The position numbers and the translations under genes are program-made. The notes beneath the pieces are model-generated. The model saw only the letters and a program-made list of their open reading frames with translations. It had not been told where the DNA came from and did not search any database. From assembly GCF_002954405.1 (NCBI RefSeq), contig NZ_MQWC01000004.1:1448301-1512300 (forward strand): a DNA stretch of 64,000 nt, in the 5' to 3' direction. This DNA is from Salinibacter sp. 10B (GTDB lineage: Bacteria > Bacteroidota > Rhodothermia > Rhodothermales > Salinibacteraceae). Positions 27,315 to 34,936 of this stretch are shown here, piece by piece (position 1 is the first letter of the stretch; each line of letters begins with the position of its first letter).

Positions 27315-27326
27315 GGAAGCGGTTCC
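27315..27326. promoter_or_regulatory. LacI-type operator-like palindrome upstream of susC1
   Basis: GGAAGCGGTTCC is a near-perfect palindrome with a central CG, the form bound by LacI-family regulators. It lies about 92 bp upstream of the susC1 -35 box. It differs by one base from the core of the perfect 18-bp palindrome upstream of susC3. Confidence 0.35.
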
Positions 27327-27340
27327 AAAAAAGTAACCGC

Positions 27341-27800
27341 TAACTTTACAGTATTTAAATTTTTTATTCACACTTGAAAGCGTGTACTTTTCGCTTTCGT
27401 TGCATTATTCAGCAGTCATCTCCTCTCTTTCTCCAGCCGCCCGCCGGTTCAATGATGCTGTGTGCCTGCAGAGTTTGCCATGTGCCTCTAATGCGTCTCG
27501 CCCCCTCCTCTCAGAGAATTACACATCATCGGTATTGCTCCCTCATGTGCCCTGTCCCCCAGACACTAAGGGCATTCCCAATCCCAGGACCGCGTACGGG
27601 ATCACCTTCTGCCACAGAGGGAGGCTCCCCCTCTGTGGCCGGTGAGGGGAAATGATCTCGGCCATGCTGGCGTTTTCACGACTGTCCCTCCCCCGTGCAC
27701 TTGTCTTTTGATTGCATGCAGTGATACGCCTTTCTGATCTCACCACAAGGCTACTCCCCCGCCTGGAAGCACGCAGACAAGAAAAGGGGAATGCTCCTTT
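27341..27800. other. Intergenic region upstream of susC1, no gene supported
   Basis: It holds an AT-rich block (TAACTTTA at 27341 and AATTTTTTATTCA at 27358-27370, the latter repeated exactly before susC2) and an isolated 11-bp perfect hairpin (arms 27611-27621 and 27629-27639, 7-nt loop, no U-tract). Short open frames here have no recognisable domain. Confidence 0.4.
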
Positions 27801-28256
27801 TCACTGTTGGTTGTTTCCGTCCGACTCCAAAAGAGTAATGGTAATGATATCCTGGTCACGGCGCTCGTCCTCAAAGGTGGCGTCATAGCTTGTCGGAAAG
27901 CCTTGATCAGTGTCGAAGTTTGCTCCAAACTGGCTTTCCTCCTCTCCAATGCGAGACTCAATGAGGGCAAAGAACGACTCCACCGTGCCGACGAGAAGCT
28001 CGTCGTCCGGAATGTCGTCCGGCGAGGTCGAGATCGAATCCGCGGCTCCCGACCGCACAAAGACCCGAGCGGTGTCGACAATAGTCTCGCCCCGCTGCTG
28101 GGCGTACACGAGTTGATAGTCCTGGAGATTTTGCTCCTGCCACCGCTGCCGGGCATCTTCGAGCTGATCGCGGACCTGATCCTGAATACCTCCTCCAAAA
28201 TCACATCCGCCGACGAGACCGACCGCAAGTATGAGGCTCAATAGGAAAAAACGCAT
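27801..28256 (-). CDS. DUF6174-like lipoprotein (second copy)
   Basis: About 151 residues from the ATG at 28256 (MRFFLLSLILAVGLVGGC). An ATG seven codons upstream is also open. The lipobox is 'GLVGGC'. The body follows the same plan as the 19883-20356 lipoprotein: 'ARQRWQEQNLQDYQLVYAQQ', then short beta strands ('DTARVFVRSGAADSIST'), 'TVESFFALIES' and a C-terminal 'FPTSYDATFEDERRDQD'. The two have diverged widely, so they are not a recent duplication. It lies just past the susD2 terminator, and its own promoter was not identified. Function unknown. Confidence 0.7.
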   Translation of the reverse strand: MRFFLLSLILAVGLVGGCDFGGGIQDQVRDQLEDARQRWQEQNLQDYQLVYAQQRGETIVDTARVFVRSGAADSISTSPDDIPDDELLVGTVESFFALIESRIGEEESQFGANFDTDQGFPTSYDATFEDERRDQDIITITLLESDGNNQQ

Positions 28257-28312
28257 AGAAAGTGACGGTTGCTTCAAAAGGGCGTTCTCAACGAGAGACG
28301 GGAATACAAAAA

Positions 28313-28342
28313 AGGGTTGCCCCCGATGAAAGGGGCAACCCT
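28313..28342 (-). terminator. Rho-independent terminator after susD2
   Basis: An 11-bp stem (AGGGTTGCCCC with its complement, 28313-28342) is followed on the minus strand by a U-tract made by the A-run just left of the stem. It starts 38 bp beyond the susD2 stop codon. Confidence 0.85.
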
Positions 28343-28379
28343 GAAGCCGAACTCGGCACGTACGTGCAGGAAACGGTAG

Positions 28380-29915
28380 TTAGAAGTTCGGGTTGGGCTC
28401 CGTCTCAGCACGCGTAAGCTGCAGCCACTGCGCCGTCGTCTGGCCGTTCACCTGATCCTTCAGGTGCCACTCGACCACATCCATGCGGCGCTGGTCCGGA
28501 AGGCGACTGCCCGTCGCGAACAGCGTTCGGTCGCGCTCGACGGCGAGACGGTCCAGGTCGATGCTGCTGAGGTCACTGAGACCGTAGCTCGAGCGAACGG
28601 TATTCACCAGTTCGAGAGCAGACTCGTTGCCGGCATCGTAGCCGCGCAGTTCAAGCTCCGCACGGATCAGGAAGAGCTCCTGCCAGCTGATGAAGGGCAT
28701 GTTCGTGCGCTGCTCCCACTTGCCCTGGCCCCACTCAATGATCTCTCCGGCTCCTGCAGGGAGTTCATTTGCCTCTCCATCGGGCGACCAGGCGTTGTAC
28801 GCGTCCGAGAAGGTGATGTCACTAAAGGCGATGCCCTGCAGGTTCGTCGGAAGGGCACCGAATCCGCCGACGGTCGACCCGCCGCCGTTAATAACGGTGA
28901 GCGGAATCCGGTTCAGCTCCTGCGGGTTGTTCGCCACCGTCTCGATGTGGCTACGCGCGACCAGCTCTCCGGTCTGCTCGTCCGCCACCTTGTAGCTCTG
29001 AGACGGATTGGGGGAGCGTGTGGCCAGCTGATTGGCATTTCCATCCTGAACGGCCAACTGCAGTCGCCCCACGCCTGCGCTGAAGTGATACCCGTTGGTG
29101 GTGTTCAGGTCGTACCGCACGTCCCAGGACTCGCCCTGCTGCAGTCCCTCCGATGCGTAGTCGGCGGCGGCCTGAAGGGCCTCCTGCCCCTGAAATCCTT
29201 CCGAGGTTTCGAAGTCATGTGTGCCGGCATAGAGAGCGGCACGAGCGCGCGCGGACTGGATTTGTCGCTGTCTCAGTCCATTTTCGAGCGCCTCGGCCTG
29301 CGCGAGCGCGGCGGCGTACTTGTCTTCCGCCTGCTGGTACAGGACGGGCGACGGGATGAACGCGGACGTGTCGATCGTCGCTCCCCCGCGACGCGGATCG
29401 TCCGGGTGCCCGAAGTACGTGGCGAGATAGTACCGGGCGTTCGCACCGTGGAGGTTGGCCGCAAGGCGCACCTCTTCCTCAGACGCCGACGCAGAAGGAT
29501 CGGAGAGATCGAACCCATCTCCCTCCACGCGCCGGAAAAGATCGTCTGCCAGGTATCGGTACTCCTGGAGATCGGCCAGCGAGCCGGTGATGCTATTGTT
29601 ATCGTCCGCTATGATTCCGGCGTCGAGCTGGGCAAACGTCGGGAACGTCGCGTCGCCGTTGATCCCGAAGCGGAACTCATCGGACAGGCCGTCGGCCAGG
29701 TCCGTCACGCCGGTGTGCGTTTCGGCCCACTGTGCCTGGATTCCCGTGATCAGGAATTCAGCCTCGGCCGGATTGTTAAACTGCTCACTTCCCGCGGCGT
29801 CCCGGGGCTGATCGACGTTCGAGACGAACGTATCACAGGCCGCAAACGTCACGGCAAGGGCCAACACGGCACTGAGTGCCGTAAATCTCTTCAGTGTAGT
29901 CTGGTAGCTACTCAT
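28380..29915 (-). CDS. SusD/RagB-like lipoprotein 2
   Basis: 511 residues. The signal ends at 'ALAVTFAAC' (Cys about residue 27), so it is lipid-anchored and expected on the cell surface. Features of SusD: 'FNNPAEAEFLITGIQAQWAE' near the start, the TPR-like middle 'AEDKYAAALAQAEALENG', 'PFISWQELFLIRAELELRGY' as the 'E..LI.AE' segment, and 'RDRTLFATGSRLPDQRRMD' as the 'R...L..EG.R..D..R' segment. It lies 94 bp downstream of susC2, with a hairpin between. An internal 'ALEYTR'-like carbohydrate motif was not seen, and the ligand is unknown. Confidence 0.88.
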   Translation of the reverse strand: MSSYQTTLKRFTALSAVLALAVTFAACDTFVSNVDQPRDAAGSEQFNNPAEAEFLITGIQAQWAETHTGVTDLADGLSDEFRFGINGDATFPTFAQLDAGIIADDNNSITGSLADLQEYRYLADDLFRRVEGDGFDLSDPSASASEEEVRLAANLHGANARYYLATYFGHPDDPRRGGATIDTSAFIPSPVLYQQAEDKYAAALAQAEALENGLRQRQIQSARARAALYAGTHDFETSEGFQGQEALQAAADYASEGLQQGESWDVRYDLNTTNGYHFSAGVGRLQLAVQDGNANQLATRSPNPSQSYKVADEQTGELVARSHIETVANNPQELNRIPLTVINGGGSTVGGFGALPTNLQGIAFSDITFSDAYNAWSPDGEANELPAGAGEIIEWGQGKWEQRTNMPFISWQELFLIRAELELRGYDAGNESALELVNTVRSSYGLSDLSSIDLDRLAVERDRTLFATGSRLPDQRRMDVVEWHLKDQVNGQTTAQWLQLTRAETEPNPNF

Positions 29916-29970
29916 AGTTCAACTATAGCTGTGCAGTAAGAATGTGGAAGCACGTTGTGGGTCAGAAGAA

Positions 29971-29999
29971 TGGGGAGTGGTCTGTATCCCCACTCCCCA
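29971..29999 (-). promoter_or_regulatory. Intercistronic hairpin between susC2 and susD2
   Basis: TGGGGAGTGG (29971-29980) pairs perfectly with CCACTCCCCA (29990-29999) around a 9-nt loop. It begins 10 nt after the susC2 stop codon and has no U-tract behind it, as in the other two SusC/SusD pairs. Confidence 0.55.
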
Positions 30000-30009
30000 T
30001 GGGGTTCAG

Positions 30010-32904
30010 TTAGAAGCCCACCTCGAGACTGAACGTATACTCCCTCGGGTTCTGCAGGGTGAGGAAGTCCTGCCCACGCGTCACACCTCGCGATCCACTG
30101 AAGTTGACCTCCGGATCGGGCCCGAGATCATAGGGCGTGAACGTCAGGAGGTTCGACGCCGAGAAGCCGAGCGTGAAGGTTCTCAGCACGTTCGTGCCGG
30201 AAACCGACCCAAGCAGGTCGGAGGCATCGTACTGGATACCCACCGAGCGAAGCTTCAGGAAGTCGGCATCCTGAAGGAAGTTGTCAATCTCGCCGGTTCC
30301 GGCTCCCGGGTTCGTCCGGGCCAGGTCGTTGGCCACCTGTCGGTACTGATCCGTTCCCGGCTCAAGCTCGGCAAGCTGATCCGACAGCTCGTTCCGGCGC
30401 TCGTTGGCCCCGATCAGGGTGAGGAAGCGCACCGTGTTCGAGTAGGCCTGGTGACCGAGCTGGTACTCTGCCTGGGCATTGACCCTCAGGTCGTTGAAGA
30501 AGGTGGCCGAGAAGCCAAATCCACCAAAGTGATCCGGCACCGGGTTTCCGAGGGCAACGGACTCCTCGCTCAGCTTAGGACCGAGGTACGTACCGTCGTC
30601 GGCAAATTGGGCGCCTTCCACTTTCGGCCCAACGAAGGTGTACGGTGCATATCCTTCCTGAATCACGTTTCGCTGGAAGTCTCCAAAGATGCTCTGTCCA
30701 CCGAGCTCATCTACGTTCTGCTTCCGGTAGCTGTAATTGGCATTGACGCTTACCGAGTGCTGCTCGGTGCGGAGAGCCGTCACGCTTAGGGACGTCTCGA
30801 TGCCCCAGGCGGAAATCTGTCCGACGTTCCGCGGAATCTCCGCGTTACCGAATCCGGTAGAGAGCGCCGGCTCGAAGTCCACGATCGAATCCTCCGTGTT
30901 CTGCCGGTAGTACGTCGCGGAGAAGGAATACCGGTTGGCAATCCCCAGGTCGAATCCACCTTCGATCTCACTCACTCGCTCCAGGTTGAGGTCCGGATTC
31001 CCCACGGCGCCAATGGTGGCTCCGGTGCCGAACCCACTGGACTGTCCCGAGAAGCGAACGGCCTCGCCGTCCACTAGGTCGGGAAGTGCGCCCGTTTGTC
31101 CCCAGGACACGCGCAAGTTGAGGCGGTCAACCAGTGACGGAAGGTAGTCGCCAACCTGGGCAGACGCCCGGGCAGACGGGTACCACTCCTTGAACGAACC
31201 GGTTTCTCCCGCCACGAGCCGGGTCGACCAGTCTCGCCGGATCGCAAACTCTGCGGAGTACCGATCGAAGAACTGGATCTGCTGCCGACCGATGATGCCT
31301 GCACTTCGCTCGTTGGTGACCGACTCATCGATGTCGTCCAACTGCGTGCCGGCCCCGATACTGGTAATCAGGTCCGTTCCGATCCGGGACGACGTCGCAC
31401 TGACCCATCGGTCCGACTCCGTGAAGAGCTGCGCGCCAGCGGTCGTCGTTGCACTAATGTCCGACGTGACGTCGTAATCGTAGGTCGCCGTCAGGTCCGC
31501 ATTGAACCGACGCCGGTCACTGTCGAGCGCGTTTCGCTCTCCACCGGTCGAGAGATAAATGTCCTGGTACTGGTTCGGCCAGGTCTGGTCGTTGCGCCGA
31601 GCACTGATGTCCGCCCCACCCTGAGCGCGCAGGCTCAGTCCCGGAAGGGCCTCAGGCTCATACGAAAGCTCAACGGACTGCTGGAACCGGCGGACGCGCT
31701 GCTGGTCGTCAATCGCGAAGAATGCAGAACTGTCCCGCTCCGTAAAGGCACCAAACGGTGCATCAAGCGCAAGAGCGCCCAGCACACCGAAGATGTTGTT
31801 ATCTGCCTGCGGCCGGGAGTAGTAGTTAAACGCCAGCGTGGAGCGACTGCTAATCGTGAACGACTCCGTGGGACGCGTCTCCACATTCGCACTCAGGTTG
31901 TTTCGTTCTCCCTCACCCGTCGGGAAAATGCTTTCGGTACTGCGGTGCGAATACCCGAGTCGATAGTTGGCTTGCTCAAACGACCCCGACACGGACACCC
32001 GATGTCCCTGGATACTGCCCTGCCGGTGAATGGCGTTGAGCCGCTCGGCCGTCGGGTAGATGTCTTTGTTGTACCCGTTCTGCTTCTCGGTGGCGCCCAG
32101 GGTTCCCTGATAGGTCACCTCAAGATCCTGGCCTTGCTGCCCGCTTTTCGTCTCAATCAGCACAACGCCGTCGGTCCCATCGGTCCCGTACAGGGAGGTT
32201 GCCGACGGTCCCTTCAGAACGTTGATCGACTCGATATTGCTCGGGTCGAGATCGGCCAACGGAGAGCCTGTAGGCTGCCCTCCGACGTTGAACCCCGTCG
32301 CCGGCTCCTGATTGATGCGCGTGCCGTCGATGAAGATGAGCGGCTGGCCGTCACTGTTGAGGCTTACTCCACCCCGCACGTCGAATCGCAAGCCGGCTCC
32401 CACGTTACCGGAGGAGCGTCGGACCGTGACTCCCGGGGTCCGTCCCTGCAGGAGATCAGAGACGTTCTCGTATTCCGTCGTTTCAGTCAGTTCTCCCGCG
32501 TCAATATTCGAGACTGAAACGCTCGCTTCGCCTCGCGTCTGTTCCCGCCCGAAGCCCGTCACGACAACCTCCTCGAGCTCCTGTGTTCGCGGTTGCAGCT
32601 GGAAATTGACCGTGGCGGTCTCTCCCTCCGAAACGGTCACTGTTCGCTGCCGGGCGTTGTACCCCACGAACGATGCCTCAACGGTGTACTCTCCCGTCGG
32701 TACGCCGGTGATCCGAAAGGATCCCTCGGCATCCGTGGCTGCTCCCATTCCTTCTTCTAGCACACGAACCGTTGCTCCCGGAAGAGACTCTCCGGTTTCT
32801 TGGTCCGTGATGGTTCCCGCAATCGTGCCTTGTTGTGCCCATGCGAGATTAGGCAATAACAGGAGAGCCGACCCCGTTATGAGTGTGATTAGCAGTTTTC
32901 TCAT
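30010..32904 (-). CDS. SusC/RagA-type TonB-dependent outer-membrane transporter 2
   Basis: 964 residues. The signal peptide and carboxypeptidase-like domain are nearly identical to SusC1 up to 'EEVVVTG' (about residue 116). The sequence then changes completely to a different plug ('GGVSLNSDGQPLIFIDGTRI', 'NVLKGPSATSLYGTDGTDGV') and barrel ending 'REYTFSLEVGF'. The plug has the 'YG..G..GVV.I.TK' motif of SusC proteins. It works with SusD2, encoded 94 bp downstream. The high identity extends about 20 bp into the untranslated leader, which points to recent duplication or gene conversion of the 5' end only. Confidence 0.94.
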   Translation of the reverse strand: MRKLLITLITGSALLLLPNLAWAQQGTIAGTITDQETGESLPGATVRVLEEGMGAATDAEGSFRITGVPTGEYTVEASFVGYNARQRTVTVSEGETATVNFQLQPRTQELEEVVVTGFGREQTRGEASVSVSNIDAGELTETTEYENVSDLLQGRTPGVTVRRSSGNVGAGLRFDVRGGVSLNSDGQPLIFIDGTRINQEPATGFNVGGQPTGSPLADLDPSNIESINVLKGPSATSLYGTDGTDGVVLIETKSGQQGQDLEVTYQGTLGATEKQNGYNKDIYPTAERLNAIHRQGSIQGHRVSVSGSFEQANYRLGYSHRSTESIFPTGEGERNNLSANVETRPTESFTISSRSTLAFNYYSRPQADNNIFGVLGALALDAPFGAFTERDSSAFFAIDDQQRVRRFQQSVELSYEPEALPGLSLRAQGGADISARRNDQTWPNQYQDIYLSTGGERNALDSDRRRFNADLTATYDYDVTSDISATTTAGAQLFTESDRWVSATSSRIGTDLITSIGAGTQLDDIDESVTNERSAGIIGRQQIQFFDRYSAEFAIRRDWSTRLVAGETGSFKEWYPSARASAQVGDYLPSLVDRLNLRVSWGQTGALPDLVDGEAVRFSGQSSGFGTGATIGAVGNPDLNLERVSEIEGGFDLGIANRYSFSATYYRQNTEDSIVDFEPALSTGFGNAEIPRNVGQISAWGIETSLSVTALRTEQHSVSVNANYSYRKQNVDELGGQSIFGDFQRNVIQEGYAPYTFVGPKVEGAQFADDGTYLGPKLSEESVALGNPVPDHFGGFGFSATFFNDLRVNAQAEYQLGHQAYSNTVRFLTLIGANERRNELSDQLAELEPGTDQYRQVANDLARTNPGAGTGEIDNFLQDADFLKLRSVGIQYDASDLLGSVSGTNVLRTFTLGFSASNLLTFTPYDLGPDPEVNFSGSRGVTRGQDFLTLQNPREYTFSLEVGF

Positions 32905-33248
32905 GACGACAAGTCTCAGTGAATCTAGTTACTGCGAATAACGTCGGAAACAGACGGTGAGTGTACACCACAGGTAGATTTCGCTCACCCTCCCCGCCAC
33001 CAACGCCAGTCAGGTAAACGGGAATCGCCCAACGCCAGTGTTCAAAATGAGAACCGCTCGCTCGGTACGTCCAACAGCGTGGGGGCACGCTGTATCGACA
33101 CGGTTCCTGTCAATTGCCCCCCCTCAGAGAAGAGATTCCCACCAGCCATACATTCCGGATGGAGGGCTTTCAAACGCATATCAAACCAAAACCGAGGGGC
33201 TTCAGACGTTGCACTCGAGGATGAGCTGTCCTTGTTTCCGCGACATTA
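32905..33248 (-). promoter_or_regulatory. Long 5' leader of susC2
   Basis: About 335 nt between the predicted transcription start and the susC2 ATG, comparable in length to the susC1 leader. No gene or known riboswitch was recognised. Confidence 0.4.
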
Positions 33249-33277
33249 ATTATCTCGGTGAGTGGGTTGGAAGTCAA
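33249..33277 (-). promoter_or_regulatory. Promoter of the susC2-susD2 operon
   Basis: TTGACT (33272-33277) and GATAAT (33249-33254) on the minus strand are separated by 17 bp. The first ten bases (TTGACTTCCA) match the susC1 promoter exactly. Confidence 0.7.
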
Positions 33278-33758
33278 CACACAAACAGTGCTCTTGCGAT
33301 CCCAGTCTGTCGCGTAGAGGCGTCAAATGCCTCTTTCGTTACGGGATGGTCTTCTTATATGCTGTTTTGTGGCTATATTTACTAACTCTAAACTTCTACT
33401 CAATTTTTTATTCAATTTAAGCCTATAGGAGATGCCTGCCTTCATTAGATCTTGCTCGTATCGTCCCTGTTTTTTGATTCCCCGTAGTCTTTTCAGCGTC
33501 GCTCACTTTGGGACATTCTATCAAGTGAGGCTCCTCGTTCTATGAGCACTCAGCGGGAGCCTCCATCCTGGATTGTTGTTCCCTACGGGACGCCCCTTCC
33601 GGATTCTAGGAGGGGAGCTCCTCGTTGACCAAACGATCCGAAGATCCCGAAAGCCTGTTGAAGTCAGCAGTTGACTCACTGCGACTCCGAAATGCTATTC
33701 TCCGAATGCGAGAACCTGCTCTGCCCCCAGGATGAACGTTTGGAGCACTGTGCTCGAC
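33278..33758. other. Intergenic region upstream of susC2, no gene supported
   Basis: It contains TAACTCTA (33383-33390) and AATTTTTTATTCA (33402-33414), in the same order and nearly the same spacing as upstream of susC1. A GAGGCTCC/GGAGCCTC inverted pair lies near 33525-33562. Nothing here looks like a gene. Confidence 0.4.
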
Positions 33759-34697
33759 TTAAAAAAGGTGCCCATCGCCGTGTCTCGGTTCAATTGTTTT
33801 CGGCACGGTAGCGTTGGACTGAGCCCCAATTTCAAGCGTATCCGAGGTATCCACGTGGACGGCAATCCGTCCACGCGCAAGGGCTCCCAAAAACCCCTGT
33901 CCCCCCTGAATTTGAGTGTTTTGGACGTACTCTTCGAAATTGCCGGGATCGGTGGTATTTACGTCAAACTCGTGCCAATTCGAACTGGCATATACGTACC
34001 GAACCCGAAGCGAGTCCTTATCCAAATCCAGGCAACGAGGCGGAAGTAGCGTGGGCCCAAACGGGACGAAGATCCGTTCATTTCCGGGAATTCGCGGCTG
34101 GAGGAGGTCGTACTCAGGCACAAACTCAAAGAATGGCGTTCCGCCTGATGGGGTGACGATCTCTGTGTTGATCTGTACCTGGTGCGTTCGTCCATCATAC
34201 GCGAATTCGCCCTGTAAAAACACCGGTGCCCGTTCGGACTTCTCGAATCGCACACGAAACGACGTCAGACAATTCCCATCCCTTGGGGCAACTGTCGGTC
34301 GGGCCTCCGTAGGTGTCTTTGTTTCCGCCGACGTGATCAGCTCTCCATCCTCTTTTACCTCCAACCGATACGTCGTCTTCGGCTGAACATCAGCATCTGT
34401 CCAGAAATTATGCGTCACGAGACTGTCCCCATCGTCCAGAAAGGCAATGACCGAGTCCTGAAGGACATGGGTTGTGCCATTATCCATGTTTTTCAGAGTG
34501 ACTGTGGCATCTATCCTGCGATTGGCGTCCGCCTGGAGGGGCGTGTCCAGCGGCTTTACCCGTATAAATTGGCTATCGGCCTGGGAGGACAAATACCCAT
34601 ATATGGAATAGGTCTCCTTTCGCACCGGGTCGATACTGGTATCACATCCAACGAGAAACAGCACTCCTAGAAGGACTACACGGATAAGGCGATACAT
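33759..34697 (-). CDS. DUF4249-like lipoprotein
   Basis: 312 residues with a lipoprotein signal ('LLGVLFLVGC', Cys about residue 18). The start 'CDTSIDPVRKETYSIYGYLS' and the beta-rich body with 'DATVTLKNMDNGTTHVLQD' and 'TYRLEVKEDGELITSAETKT' (written here by key parts) resemble the Ig-like DUF4249 lipoproteins. In Bacteroidota these accompany TonB-dependent receptors. Here it lies about 240 bp downstream of such a receptor on the same strand, which supports that pairing. It probably acts at the outer membrane as an accessory of the receptor. Substrate unknown. Confidence 0.65.
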   Translation of the reverse strand: MYRLIRVVLLGVLFLVGCDTSIDPVRKETYSIYGYLSSQADSQFIRVKPLDTPLQADANRRIDATVTLKNMDNGTTHVLQDSVIAFLDDGDSLVTHNFWTDADVQPKTTYRLEVKEDGELITSAETKTPTEARPTVAPRDGNCLTSFRVRFEKSERAPVFLQGEFAYDGRTHQVQINTEIVTPSGGTPFFEFVPEYDLLQPRIPGNERIFVPFGPTLLPPRCLDLDKDSLRVRYVYASSNWHEFDVNTTDPGNFEEYVQNTQIQGGQGFLGALARGRIAVHVDTSDTLEIGAQSNATVPKTIEPRHGDGHLF

Positions 34698-34936
34698 TAG
34701 AAGAGGTACCTGATTCGAGATTCATGCTGAACACCGGTCGGTCGAGCACGCCGGAAGACTCGTCTGGGACTCCCTGCTACAGGGGTCCAAGCGCAGGGGA
34801 CGGTGACCCGCTAATCTGTTCCAGCGTCGCTCCGAACGCCCCTGTCTGCTCCTCACGTCACCTCCCTATAGCTGATTGAAGACGACAGGGCTTCTTCCCT
34901 CCACCAAATAAACACGGATTCCCCCTCAATGCACAA

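Noticed and set aside
27543-27746. Minus-strand frame (about 67 codons) with a hydrophobic end, including an 11-bp hairpin
   Set aside because: No domain, start or neighbour supports it. The perfect hairpin lies inside it, more in line with a non-coding element.
28464-29939. Long plus-strand open frame opposite susD2
   Set aside because: It is a mirror of the SusD2 codons in GC-rich DNA. It has no domain, and the minus-strand gene is well supported.
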